DNA of 46,820 nt from Hungatella effluvii (GCF_003201875.1 NZ_QJKD01000030.1:1-46820); one strand, 5' to 3'; positions 22,892 through 30,966 are shown, counted from the stretch's first letter. The notes: generated by a model not told the origin, from the sequence alone. Numbers and translations: made by a program.

Positions 22892-25684
22892 CTAACCGAT
22901 CCACCGCCGCAGAATTTCCAGAAGAATTTCGATATCGATGGGTTTGGCAATATGGTCGTTCATTCCCGCGCTGTGAGCCTTTCCAATATCGGATGCGAAT
23001 ACATTGGCTGTCAGGGCAAGGATCGGAATGGCTCGGGCATCCTCACGTTCCAGGGCCCGGATCAGTTTCGTTGCCTTGTATCCATCCATCACCGGCATTT
23101 GTATATCCATCAGAATACCGGCATACTCTCCGGGGGCAGAGGCTTTGAATTTATTGAATGCAATGGAACCATTTTCTGCTGTATCGATCATGAGACCGTG
23201 GGTTTCCAGCAGTTCGACTGCGATTTCACGATTGAGTTCATTGTCCTCTGCCAGAAGGAGTTTCTTACCGTCTAAAACGGCATCGGATCTCTCATGCAGG
23301 ACACTCCGCGTGTCGGAACGGTCAATTCTGCAAAATTTATGGAAGGTATGTACCATTTTTGATTTAAACAGCGGCTTTGTGATGAAGGCATCCGCGCCCG
23401 CCAGACGGAATGTATCCTCGATTTCTGAAAGGTCATAAGCGGATACTATAATAATCGGCATGTTGATGCCAACTTTTTTTCGAATTCGCTTTAATGTCTC
23501 CAAACCGTCGATATCAGGCATGATCCAGTCCAGAATCACAGCAAAGAAGTCCTCTGCCGTTTCATGAGCCGCGGCGACACGATCGACGGCTTCCCTTCCG
23601 GACAGCACCCAGCTGCACTGCATACCCAGTTCATTCAGGATTTCGGAAACGCTTTCACATATGATCTGATCATCATCCACGACCAAAACCGGCAGCCCGG
23701 CCAATTCTGCATCGTCCATCTCTGGCTCTCTGCATAAATCAAAGGTGACGGCAACGATAAACTGGCTGCCTTTCCCCGGAGTACTTTTCACTTCAATGGT
23801 GCCGTTCATCATGCGGACAATATTCTGTGTAATTGCCATGCCGAGGCCGGTGCCCTGAATATTATGAATGCTCGTGTCGTCCGCCCGGGAGAAGGGCTCA
23901 AAGAGATGCGGGATGAAGTCCTCATGCATTCCGATTCCCGAGTCGGTTACTACGAAAGAATACTGTCCCTTTCCCTTTGCAAAAGAGGGTGTTTCCTGGA
24001 TTCGCAGCCCGATGGTACCGCCTTCCGGCGTATATTTGATGGCATTGGAAAGCAGATTGACAAGCACCTGCTGCAGACGCCCGCCGTCCGTCACCACCTT
24101 TTCATGGCGGACACGATTGGCATTTACCTGAAGCGACTGATGTTTTTCTCCAATCAGGGGGCGGAATACATCCATTACATCTTCAATCAGCTTTGGCAGC
24201 GAGACTTCTTCAGATGACAAATCGATCTTCCCGCTTTCAATTTTAGACATATCCAGAACCTCGTTGACCAGATTCAACAGATGGCGGCTGGCTGTGTTGA
24301 TTTTTGTGAGACAATCCTGTGTCTTTTCCGGAGAGTCTAAATTTGCCTGGGCGATGATGGACATGCCTATGATGGCATTCATCGGTGTGCGGATATCATG
24401 GGACATGGATGAAAGGAAGTTGGTCTTGGCCTCGTTGGCAATCTGGGCTGTCTTACAGGCATCCTCCAGCACCTGTCTCTGACGCGCCTGCTCCGTGCGT
24501 TCCCTGGTCACATCGAGCCCAACGCTGTAATAGGAGGGAATGCCATCCCAGCTGTCCTCGGCCCTGACAAAGCTGAATGACAGTGCCAGTACCTTAAGAA
24601 CACCATGAAAGGTGACGATGCGTCCTTCCGCAGCCGTGGGCCTGCCGGTGATCCGTGACTGCTCCATGATATCGGAGATTTCTTCAATATCATCCGGATG
24701 CACATAGGTACATTGGGAAAGCAGTTCCTGTTCAAATTCTGTCTTCGTATAGCCGATGAGATCGAGGAAACCGCCGCCATACCAGAGGATTGTCCTACTG
24801 TCTCTGGCGTCCACGCGCGCAAACCCGCCGTGAACACTGTTAATCAGCGCGTCCCGCTCCTGATCCTTCTTTGCCAGCTTGTATTCCGCGCTGAAGGTAT
24901 CATGGGAGAGCTCAAGACGTGCCCGGTGTCCATTCCAGTTAATTTCCAGATTTCTGATCATGAATGTCCGGCCTAAATTGGGATTATAGAATTCCCATTG
25001 ATAGAATTCTTCCTTACATATTTTGTCGTTGGTGCAGAAGGGGCAGGGAGAGGTTCGGTTCTGGATAATTTCATAACATTTCCGGCCTACCACTTTTGAG
25101 GCCGGCATGCCAAGAACCTCGCAGGAGGTCTGGTTCAGGTAAAGAAGTTCATAGGTGTCGATATCACTGACATAAGCATTGCCTTCATAGGCATCCAGCA
25201 CCGATCGAAAGGAATGCTGCTTCTGTTCACACAACCGGGTCTGTTCCTCTTTTTCGGCAAGCAGAGCACTGATATCGGCCAATTCCATTTGGAGTACCGG
25301 TCTCTCTGTGGTCGGATCTGCGGTTACTGTCCCCAGAAGGCGCACCTGGGAAAAACCATCTGTCTGCCGGGGCAGCCGGATGGTCATATCGATATCAGAT
25401 ATTCCGGCTTTCAATGCCTGCACCGCCTCGTGACAGATCGCTGTAAAATCATCAGGAAACTGAATATAGTATTCCTGTAAGCTTGTGAAGCGGCTCAAAA
25501 ACTCTTCCTTTGTATAACCTGCAAGACGGAAAAAACTGGTGTTCCCCCATAAGAATGTGAAAGGGCCATCCATCAGGCAGCTAATAACTCCGACTTTCAT
25601 TAAATCCATTCCTGCTGGGCATTTCATTCCTGTTATCTGCGGTAAACAGGAATTGCCTTGTTTGTTTCTTTCGCTGATATCCAT
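22892..25684 (-). CDS. Hybrid sensor histidine kinase, three PAS domains, HisKA-HATPase-REC-REC
   Basis: A 930-residue soluble protein. PAS 1 (about 30-150) is a divergent relative of the SVSKHL module (GVISCLMDGPFTFLWGN). PAS 2 (about 165-275) carries Cys203, Cys214 and Cys217 (GRKCYE..., SPCPFCTND), the same spacing as in the GGDEF-EAL protein at 10388. PAS 3 covers about 280-400. HisKA has SHDIRTPMN with His429. The HATPase has DSGIG and GTGLGMAI. The receivers have Asp719 (ILDWIMPDIDG) and Asp860 (LMDIQMPVMDG), both intact. As with the other two kinases there is no HPt domain. The start site is weak; ATGs near residues 20 and 26 are possible alternatives. It is monocistronic. Confidence 0.92.
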   Translation of the reverse strand: MDISERNKQGNSCLPQITGMKCPAGMDLMKVGVISCLMDGPFTFLWGNTSFFRLAGYTKEEFLSRFTSLQEYYIQFPDDFTAICHEAVQALKAGISDIDMTIRLPRQTDGFSQVRLLGTVTADPTTERPVLQMELADISALLAEKEEQTRLCEQKQHSFRSVLDAYEGNAYVSDIDTYELLYLNQTSCEVLGMPASKVVGRKCYEIIQNRTSPCPFCTNDKICKEEFYQWEFYNPNLGRTFMIRNLEINWNGHRARLELSHDTFSAEYKLAKKDQERDALINSVHGGFARVDARDSRTILWYGGGFLDLIGYTKTEFEQELLSQCTYVHPDDIEEISDIMEQSRITGRPTAAEGRIVTFHGVLKVLALSFSFVRAEDSWDGIPSYYSVGLDVTRERTEQARQRQVLEDACKTAQIANEAKTNFLSSMSHDIRTPMNAIIGMSIIAQANLDSPEKTQDCLTKINTASRHLLNLVNEVLDMSKIESGKIDLSSEEVSLPKLIEDVMDVFRPLIGEKHQSLQVNANRVRHEKVVTDGGRLQQVLVNLLSNAIKYTPEGGTIGLRIQETPSFAKGKGQYSFVVTDSGIGMHEDFIPHLFEPFSRADDTSIHNIQGTGLGMAITQNIVRMMNGTIEVKSTPGKGSQFIVAVTFDLCREPEMDDAELAGLPVLVVDDDQIICESVSEILNELGMQCSWVLSGREAVDRVAAAHETAEDFFAVILDWIMPDIDGLETLKRIRKKVGINMPIIIVSAYDLSEIEDTFRLAGADAFITKPLFKSKMVHTFHKFCRIDRSDTRSVLHERSDAVLDGKKLLLAEDNELNREIAVELLETHGLMIDTAENGSIAFNKFKASAPGEYAGILMDIQMPVMDGYKATKLIRALEREDARAIPILALTANVFASDIGKAHSAGMNDHIAKPIDIEILLEILRRWIG

Positions 25685-25749
25685 ATCTTTACACCCGTTC
25701 TAAGATTTCAAAACTCTTTGCTCATATATATTTGTCTCGAATTGCAATA

Positions 25750-25778
25750 AGTATAACAAAAGAATTTGAAAATGGCAA
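25750..25778 (-). promoter_or_regulatory. Predicted promoter for the 930-residue kinase
   Basis: On the reverse strand TTGCCA (25773-25778), a 17-base spacer and TATACT (25750-25755) lie about 65 bases before the start codon. Confidence 0.6.
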
Positions 25779-25816
25779 CTAAAGAGGAGAGGTTGTTGCC
25801 GTATACCATAAAACGG

Positions 25817-26106
25817 GTTACAGTTCACTCCCCACCAGGGCCACCGCAGTCCGGTTCGGCCGGGCAGGCTCGCTCAGTCTTTCCTGTTCCGGTTTCGGGC
25901 ATAAGAAGTTCTAAACGTGCAGAATTTTTCTAAAAACCAGATGAAATTCCCAAACTCGCTGCGCTCAGACAAGTGGGAATTTCACCTGAACGAAAAATTT
26001 TGCGCGTTAAGAACTTCTAATACCCTGCAAAGTCACAGGAAAGACTGAGCGGGCCTGCTCGGTCGAACCGGACTGCGGTAACCCTGGTGGGGAGTGAACT
26101 GTAACT
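25817..26106 (+). mobile_element. 290-bp palindromic non-autonomous element, copy 1 (MITE-like)
   Basis: The element begins GTTACAGTTCACTCCCC and ends with its complement. About 70 bases at each end are near-perfect inverted repeats, and the interior continues the symmetry, so the whole unit could fold into a long hairpin. It is flanked by a perfect 8-bp direct repeat, TAAAACGG (25809-25816 and 26107-26114), a target-site duplication. It encodes no transposase. The 8-bp duplication would fit IS256-like or related transposases acting in trans, but the family is not proven. Copy 2 at 26671 is in the opposite orientation. Confidence 0.9.
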
Positions 26107-26244
26107 AAAACGGTTCCGGTTTTAGGCCTGGTTATGGTATCCAGGCAAATCAGGATCGCCATAAGACCGTTGACATTTCAATTCCGTAATTATGGAATCA
26201 ATCCGGGAATGAAAGGACAAAGACATTAATATAATGTTTAAAAA

Positions 26245-26613
26245 GTGTGGAACTGTATGCAGACGAAACGATACACCATCATTTTTGCAGGCTTAGATCA
26301 GGAATTGTTTTCCGAAAACAGATTGTCAGAGATTTGGGAAAGGGAAGCAGATGCTGTTTATCTGGAAAGCGGAATATACATAAGCGCGAGTCTGGACATA
26401 TCGTATTTCATATGCGGTAAAATACGAAAATGCGATTTAGGCGGATTAAGTGCCAGCTTTGTATCACTTAAGGATCCTCTGGGAGCTGAGACGGAGGAGC
26501 AATTCTACAGCGCATTATTAGAGGTGGTACGGAGAGTCAGGAAAAAACTGGATAACCCTTATATGGGGGTATCCGCGGAGATGATAGAGTTTTACTATTT
26601 TGTCAGTGTCTAA
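26245..26613 (+). CDS. Small hypothetical protein between the two elements
   Basis: A 122-residue soluble protein (110 if it starts at ATG 26281-adjacent codon MQTKRY at 26257). I do not recognise a family. Visible patterns are an N-terminal strand (RYTIIFAGLDQEL), a central GGLSASFVSLKDPLGAE and a charged helix (EVVRRVRKKLDNP). The binding site is weak. A TTGACA at 26173-26178 with a poor -10 may be its promoter. It is boxed in by the two ~290-bp elements, each inserted independently, so it may be a native orphan gene whose neighbours were displaced. No toxin, antitoxin or transposase motif was seen. Confidence 0.55.
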   Translation: MWNCMQTKRYTIIFAGLDQELFSENRLSEIWEREADAVYLESGIYISASLDISYFICGKIRKCDLGGLSASFVSLKDPLGAETEEQFYSALLEVVRRVRKKLDNPYMGVSAEMIEFYYFVSV

Positions 26614-26670
26614 GCATAAGGACGCCGGTGGATTCTGACCTGATTTGTCTGGCAGCGGAGCAACTCCTGC

Positions 26671-26959
26671 GTTACAGTTCACTCCCCACCAGGGTTACCG
26701 CAGTCCGGTTCGGCCGAGCAGGCCCGCTCAGTCTTTCCTGTGACTTTGCAGGGTATTAGAAGTTCTTAACGCGCAAAATTTTTCGTTCAGGTGAAATTCC
26801 CACTTGTCTGAGCGCAGCGAGTTTGGGAATTTCATCTGGTTTTTAGAAAAATTCTGCACGTTTAGAACTTCTTATGCCCGAAACCGGAACAGGAAAGACT
26901 GAGCGGGCCTGCTCGGCCGAACCGGACTGCGGTGGCCCTGGTGGGGAGTGAACTGTAAC
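26671..26959 (-). mobile_element. 289-bp palindromic non-autonomous element, copy 2 (MITE-like)
   Basis: This is the reverse complement of copy 1 with three substitutions and a 1-base indel by my alignment, about 98-99% identical. Its own target duplication is a perfect 8 bp, ACTCCTGC (26663-26670 and 26960-26967), different from that of copy 1. The two copies therefore arrived in separate insertion events and are not one duplicated block. No open reading frame inside is credible. Confidence 0.9.
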
Positions 26960-26998
26960 ACTCCTGCAAGAACTGTACAGAACATACCGTACATAAAA

Positions 26999-27027
26999 TT
27001 GCAATCCCTCAAAAAAGGAGTTATAAT
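26999..27027 (+). promoter_or_regulatory. Predicted strong promoter for the 69-residue gene
   Basis: TTGCAA (26999-27004), a 17-base spacer and a perfect TATAAT (27022-27027) lie 23 bases before the start at 27051. The -35 box begins 40 bases after the end of element copy 2. Confidence 0.75.
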
Positions 27028-27050
27028 AGGACTATACGGAGGTGAGCAAA

Positions 27051-27260
27051 ATGAAGGTAGTATTTGATCTTGATGACAAGTTGATCGTTACGGAAGCCCA
27101 GGAATTGATTGGGCAGGAAGGAGAGCTTACCATTATTGACAGCCGCCATACCTATTATATTGAGAACCTGAGTGAAGAGAGGGCGAAGAAGCTGGTCATG
27201 GAGGCGTATAACAGTAAATGCATGAATCTGACAGGATTTATTACAAAAGTCAGAGATTAA
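27051..27260 (+). CDS. Small hypothetical protein (69 residues)
   Basis: The start is ATG 27051, with GGAGGTGAG 6 bases upstream; a GTG at 27042 is part of that binding site. The protein reads as a compact alpha/beta fold (VVFDLDDKLIVTEAQELIG, then ELTIIDSRHTYYIENLSEE). I cannot name a family. It has its own strong promoter and terminator, so it is a monocistronic, probably well-expressed gene. Antitoxin-like or small-regulator roles are possible but unsupported. Confidence 0.75.
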   Translation: MKVVFDLDDKLIVTEAQELIGQEGELTIIDSRHTYYIENLSEERAKKLVMEAYNSKCMNLTGFITKVRD

Positions 27261-27274
27261 TGGTCCCAACAGCG

Positions 27275-27322
27275 AATGTCAGGAAATCGATTTACGGATA
27301 ACCGGTTTCCTGACATTTTTTT
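27275..27322 (+). terminator. Intrinsic terminator after the 69-residue gene
   Basis: AATGTCAGGAAA (27275-27286) pairs perfectly with TTTCCTGACATT (27306-27317), followed by a T tract to 27322. Confidence 0.88.
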
Positions 27323-27342
27323 GTATAATTTTTAAAATATAC

Positions 27343-27373
27343 TTGACTCCAACCTAAGGTAAGACTTTAGACT
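27343..27373 (+). promoter_or_regulatory. MerR-type promoter and operator
   Basis: TTGACT (27343-27348) and TAGACT (27368-27373) are separated by 19 bases, longer than the usual 17, with the palindrome ACCTAAGGT (27352-27360) in the spacer. This is the hallmark of promoters activated by MerR-family proteins, and the gene that follows encodes one, so autoregulation is likely. Confidence 0.85.
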
Positions 27374-27391
27374 GAAAAGCGAGGTGAGAAA

Positions 27392-28159
27392 ATGGCTTAT
27401 ACAGTTCAGGAAGCTGCGAATCTGTCAGGTACCACGGTAAAAACATTATACCATTATCAAAAGGTAGGGCTGCTCCTTCCGAGTACAGTAGGAGAAAACG
27501 GCTATCGCTACTATACGGATCAAGAATTGGAAAGACTGCAGCAAATCATGTTTTATCGCGCATTGGACTTTTCCCTGGAGCAAATCAAAATCGCTTTAGA
27601 AAATGAGCCAAACAGACTGACTTGTTTAGAACAGCAGAAAGTCTTGCTTAGCGCGCGTAAAGAGAGATTGTCTGCTATTTTGGATACGTTGGAAGAAACA
27701 ATTTCTCACGCTCGGAAAGGAGTTCCTATGAAGACAGAAAAAATGTTTGCCGGTCTGAATAAAGAAGAGTGGGGAGAGGCCCTTAAGGACCAGAACGAGT
27801 ATTTACAGAAAGAGTATGGATACTCTATCGACGCGGAGGCGGTTGACGCTGCTGTTATGAATGAAAACGCGGAGGAAGCAACACAATTTATGGCTTTTAT
27901 GGCTAAATCGCTGAAAGACGGGCTAAGTGCCCAGGATGAAATGGTTCTGTCTGCAATACAGAAGCATATTGCCTGTTTGAGAAGAACTATGGAGATTGAT
28001 GCAGCAGGGTTCGCCGCTCAGTCCCGTTTTTTTCTTACAGACGATTTTCACCGCAGTATGCTGGAAGGGCAGCAGACCGGTTTGAGCTATTACCTCTGCA
28101 TTGCCGCCGATCATCTGGCGGAGAGAGACGGAATAAATGAGAACAGCGGGCGGTTTTGA
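27392..28159 (+). CDS. MerR-family regulator with TipAS-like ligand domain
   Basis: A 255-residue protein starting after GCGAGGTGAG. The MerR winged helix is at residues about 2-70: YTVQEAANLSGTTVKTLYHY, then VGLLLPSTVGENGYRYY. A linker coiled coil follows at about 75-110. A TipAS-like helical domain covers about 125-250 (MFAGLNKEEWGEALKDQNEY..., ending in YLCIAADHLAER). TipA-type proteins bind hydrophobic compounds or antibiotics and activate the promoter by untwisting its long spacer. The 19-bp-spacer promoter just upstream is likely its own target. No drug transporter is adjacent, so the regulon beyond itself is unknown. Confidence 0.9.
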   Translation: MAYTVQEAANLSGTTVKTLYHYQKVGLLLPSTVGENGYRYYTDQELERLQQIMFYRALDFSLEQIKIALENEPNRLTCLEQQKVLLSARKERLSAILDTLEETISHARKGVPMKTEKMFAGLNKEEWGEALKDQNEYLQKEYGYSIDAEAVDAAVMNENAEEATQFMAFMAKSLKDGLSAQDEMVLSAIQKHIACLRRTMEIDAAGFAAQSRFFLTDDFHRSMLEGQQTGLSYYLCIAADHLAERDGINENSGRF

Positions 28160-28185
28160 TTTTTCAAAGCCGCCCGCTGTTCTTA
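28141..28185 (+). terminator. Hairpin overlapping the end of the MerR gene
   Basis: GAACAGCGGGCGG (28141-28153) pairs perfectly with CCGCCCGCTGTTC (28170-28182). The stop codon lies in the loop. The T tract after it is short (TTACTT), so strength is uncertain. Confidence 0.6.
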
Positions 28186-28254
28186 CTTAATCCATACGCA
28201 GTTACTATTTTTAACGCTTCTGCGAATTCTCCGTGTGTCACGCCGAGGTGATAG

Positions 28255-28671
28255 GTAACCGGATTTTATCAGTCGGTGCTTATCGATCAGGAACGCGAAG
28301 CACCCGCGCTTATCTATGAAGACGGCATGTACTATATGGTTACATCGGGCTGCACAGTCTGGGATTATAACAGCGCACTCTATGCGAGATCGGAGTTTCT
28401 GCTGGGAAAATGGAAATTAATCGACAATCCCTGTGAAGGCGAGAGATATCGTGAAATCTATGGAGGGCAGTGCACCTACATGTTTCGGGTGAAAGAACAG
28501 ATCTATATTATGTTCGATCACTGGATTCCCGATAATCTCCAAAATTCCGGCTATTCGATTTTGCCGGTTACGATTCGGGATGGGAGTCTGACGATTCGGT
28601 GGAAGCGTGCGCCTGGTCTTTTTTGTGATCTCGTCACGGAATTGATTTTATTTATAGGATATATTGAGTGA
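28255..28671 (+). pseudogene. GH43-like glycoside hydrolase remnant
   Basis: The frame opens after a stop at 28252-28254 and reads EREAPALIYEDGMYYMVTSG, then CTVWDYNSALYARS, then TYMFRVKEQIYIMFDHW, ending at 28671. The EAPA...GxYYxxTSGCTxWD pattern belongs to the catalytic half of GH43-type beta-propeller enzymes, including the acid Glu. Such enzymes exceed 300 residues, whereas about 138 remain. No start with a binding site is visible. The last 20 residues look out of frame. The reverse strand at about 28190-28262 reads VTYHLGVTHGEFAEALKIV, perhaps another gene scrap. Confidence 0.65.
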
Positions 28672-28717
28672 GCAGTTGCAAGATGCAAAAATAAAAAACA
28701 GAAACGAGGTTGGTTTT

Positions 28718-29296
28718 ATGAAATGGATGAAAAAACAGAAATGGATGGGCGCAGCGGCATTATTGGGTATCGTATTTTTCCTGGCTGTGCTGTTGGTAAA
28801 GCCGATTGGCGTATCTACACAGTTTTCAGTATTGAGCGGCATCGTTCACAGTACCGTTGACTCTGCGGTTATAACCGGGGATGACGAACGGGATTCGGGC
28901 TATGGAAGTACGAATGCTTACTATGACAAAAGCGAGGGCAGGCTGGCGGCAAACATTAAACATCCAATGAACTATGATTTTATATTTGTTTTGGCAATTC
29001 CGTTTGGCGCATATGCTGCCCATTTGTTACGTAAAAAGAAGTATGGGACACAGTCCATGGAACGTGCGGAGTCGGAGTCCTGCCCCCTTGCAGGGAAGAG
29101 CCGCTGGAGACAGTATTTCGCTCCCTTCATTGGCGGTTTTATTCTGCTGTATGGCGCGAGAATGGCGGATGGCTGCACCAGCGGACACATGATGAGCGGC
29201 ATAATGCAGGGCAGTATCAGTGGTTACCTGTTTGCAGGAGCTGTGTTTTCCGTAGCGATTCCGACAGCTGTTCTGGTTCATAGAAAACGTTCATAG
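28718..29296 (+). CDS. YeeE/YedE-family membrane protein, first half
   Basis: The start is ATG 28718 (MKWMKKQKWMGAAALLG). An earlier GTG-type start lies inside the GH43 remnant and lacks support. The 192-residue protein has about four membrane segments, with the family signature GARMADGCTSGHMMSG near residue 155. This Cys motif belongs to the thiosulfate/sulfur-compound transporter family (TsuA, YeeE/YedE), in which conserved Cys residues pass the sulfur substrate. Here the family is split over two genes, this one and the next at 29308. The spacing is 11 bases with AGGAGG in the gap, so they are surely co-expressed and probably form one transporter. Confidence 0.88.
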   Translation: MKWMKKQKWMGAAALLGIVFFLAVLLVKPIGVSTQFSVLSGIVHSTVDSAVITGDDERDSGYGSTNAYYDKSEGRLAANIKHPMNYDFIFVLAIPFGAYAAHLLRKKKYGTQSMERAESESCPLAGKSRWRQYFAPFIGGFILLYGARMADGCTSGHMMSGIMQGSISGYLFAGAVFSVAIPTAVLVHRKRS

Positions 29297-29307
29297 GAGG
29301 ACAAAAA

Positions 29308-29874
29308 ATGAATATATTATTTGCAGTTATTCTTGGCGGCCTGTTTGGGTTTGCACTCTATTTTACGGGAGCATCGCATCCAAAAAAACTTGTATCAATG
29401 TTAAAGCTGCATGACATTTCTCTGATGAAAATTATTCTCTTTGCCATTGGACTGTCCAGCGTTCTGCTGTCCATCGCAAATGCACTGGGCATTCTTGATC
29501 TATCCCATCTGAGCATCAAATCGACAAATCTTGGTGTGCTTATCGGCGGACTTATTTTTGGAGTTGGCTTTGGCTGGATCGGCTCTTGCCCGGGCACCTG
29601 CGTGGCGGCTTCCGGCAGCGACGGCATCAAAAAGGCCCTGATCACTGTGCTGGGCGGCCTGGCGGGCGCCTTTGTCTTCAGTGCGACCTATGGCTTCTGG
29701 AAATCAATCGGGCTTTTTGGTGTCATGGATCTTGGCAAAATGACATTATTTGGCCTCTCAGAGAAATATCCTTCGCTTTTCGAGATTGGTTTCAGCGGGC
29801 TGCTAATTACCGGATTACTCTTTATGGCCCTTGCAGCAGGATTGCCGAACCAGCTCAGAAAAGAAGAGCAATAG
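29308..29874 (+). CDS. YeeE/YedE-family membrane protein, second half
   Basis: A 188-residue membrane protein with about five segments. The signature GVGFGWIGSCPGTCVAASG near residue 90 is the second conserved Cys motif of the YeeE/YedE sulfur-transport family. It forms a pair with the gene just upstream. A Crp/Fnr-type regulator gene converges on it with only 17 bases between the stops. This combination is a plausible sulfur or redox-linked uptake unit. The substrate (thiosulfate, persulfide or selenium compound) cannot be decided from sequence, and no TusA or rhodanese is nearby. Confidence 0.9.
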   Translation: MNILFAVILGGLFGFALYFTGASHPKKLVSMLKLHDISLMKIILFAIGLSSVLLSIANALGILDLSHLSIKSTNLGVLIGGLIFGVGFGWIGSCPGTCVAASGSDGIKKALITVLGGLAGAFVFSATYGFWKSIGLFGVMDLGKMTLFGLSEKYPSLFEIGFSGLLITGLLFMALAAGLPNQLRKEEQ

Positions 29875-29891
29875 TCTCCGTATTCCGGCTT

Positions 29892-30620
29892 TTATTGCTT
29901 TGCCGGCTGTGCTGCGATTGCTTGGAGATACTTTTTATCGAGCACAGTTACACGGCCTCGTGTTAAGGCTACTGCGCCCTCGTCAACAAAGTATTGCAGC
30001 ATTCGGGTGACCACTTCACGGGCCGAGCCGATATACCGGGCAATCTGCTCATGGGTCAGCTGCAGCGTGTTTTCTCCGGTTTTGGCAGTTTCATCAAGGA
30101 GAAAGATCGCCAGCCGCGCATCGAGGTTCAAAAAAAGGATCTGTTCCATCGCCCACATTACTTCTGAAAACTTCTCAGCGGCAAGGCGCAGCGCAAATAG
30201 TTCGGCATGGATGTTATCTTCCATAAGTCTGGAGAATACCGCCGAGTTCAGGACCAGAATTTCACTGTCCTGCTCGGCTTCAATGTGAACATCAAAGGTT
30301 ATGCTCTTGAGTATGCAGGAGGCCGAAAGAACACAAATCTCGCCTGCCCCCAGACGAAAAAGTGTGACCTCCCTGCCTTCCTCAGACAGGATATAGGTTC
30401 GGATTTCTCCGTGCTGCAATATTAAGATTCCCACGCACTCATGTTCCGCACTGTATATGGTTTCTCCTTTGGAGTAGGAAGCAGCGGCCGTATTACGAAT
30501 CAGCAGTTCCCGCTGTTGTACGGTTAGCATATCCCAGAAGGTCAGATACTTTTTTAAGTAAAATAGTTTTTCTTCCAATGTTTTCCCACGATGCATTTCC
30601 TTCAAAACGTTCCGTTCCAT
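29892..30620 (-). CDS. Crp/Fnr-family transcriptional regulator
   Basis: The start is placed at ATG 30620 because GGGGGT lies 8 bases upstream on the reverse strand; the ATG at 30650 has no site. The 242-residue protein has a cNMP-binding-type beta roll (about 30-140: YSKGETIYSAEHECVGILIL, then GREVTLFRLGAGEICVLS). A dimer helix follows, then an HTH_Crp domain (about 175-235: LTHEQIARYIGSAREVVTRM, then GRVTVLD). No N-terminal FNR-type Cys cluster is present, so it probably does not hold an iron-sulfur centre. It faces the yeeE-like pair end to end and is a good candidate for their control. Confidence 0.88.
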   Translation of the reverse strand: MERNVLKEMHRGKTLEEKLFYLKKYLTFWDMLTVQQRELLIRNTAAASYSKGETIYSAEHECVGILILQHGEIRTYILSEEGREVTLFRLGAGEICVLSASCILKSITFDVHIEAEQDSEILVLNSAVFSRLMEDNIHAELFALRLAAEKFSEVMWAMEQILFLNLDARLAIFLLDETAKTGENTLQLTHEQIARYIGSAREVVTRMLQYFVDEGAVALTRGRVTVLDKKYLQAIAAQPAKQ

Positions 30621-30741
30621 GAAATGGTACCCCCACATATATGATTTCATTTTTATTAGTATGGTACAATCATACAGATAAAAACACAGGAGACGGATTT
30701 AATTTGCATATCGGATTAAGAAAAGTCTTATAGAAGGCGTC

Positions 30742-30770
30742 TTGTAATAAGTCAGAAGATATAGTACAAT
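30742..30770 (+). promoter_or_regulatory. Predicted promoter upstream of the inverted-repeat segment
   Basis: TTGTAA (30742-30747), a 17-base spacer and TACAAT (30765-30770). A transcript would start near 30777, cross the left inverted repeat and meet the terminator at 30861 before reaching the EAL gene. Confidence 0.6.
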
Positions 30771-30799
30771 TATGGTAATATATGGGATATTTTATCAGT

Positions 30800-30818
30800 T
30801 CTTATAATGCAAATTATA
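30800..30818 (+). repeat. Left arm of a perfect 19-bp inverted repeat
   Basis: TCTTATAATGCAAATTATA is the exact reverse complement of bases 30948-30966. The arm is itself a near-palindrome (TATAAT-GCAA-ATTATA) with an asymmetric centre, the layout expected of a site-specific recombinase half-site pair. Confidence 0.9.
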
Positions 30819-30860
30819 CGAATTGCAATGGTAAAATTACTGTATTACATGAGACGTTTT

Positions 30861-30889
30861 GCAGATCTGGTCATCAGGTCTGCTTTTTT
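30861..30889 (+). terminator. Intrinsic terminator inside the inverted-repeat segment
   Basis: GCAGATCT (30861-30868) pairs with AGGTCTGC (30876-30883), with one G-U pair, followed by T6 (30884-30889). It points toward the EAL gene and would block read-through in the orientation shown. Confidence 0.65.
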
Positions 30890-30947
30890 AATCTCTTTTT
30901 CTGCCAGGAAAATGATTTTTCTTTCATTATCTGATGTGGTTGGTAAA

Positions 30948-30966
30948 TATAATTTGCATTATAAGA
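30948..30966 (-). repeat. Right arm of the 19-bp inverted repeat
   Basis: TATAATTTGCATTATAAGA is the exact reverse complement of the left arm. It ends 38 bases before the EAL-gene start. A 9-base piece (AATTTGCAT) recurs at 30701-30709. Confidence 0.9.

Noticed and set aside
22826..23275. 149-residue forward ORF over the end of the 930-residue kinase
   Set aside because: Shadow of the receiver-coding reverse strand; no motif.
25817..26959. CRISPR array or composite transposon
   Set aside because: Only two repeats, inverted, each with its own target duplication, and no transposase or cas gene; independent element insertions fit better.
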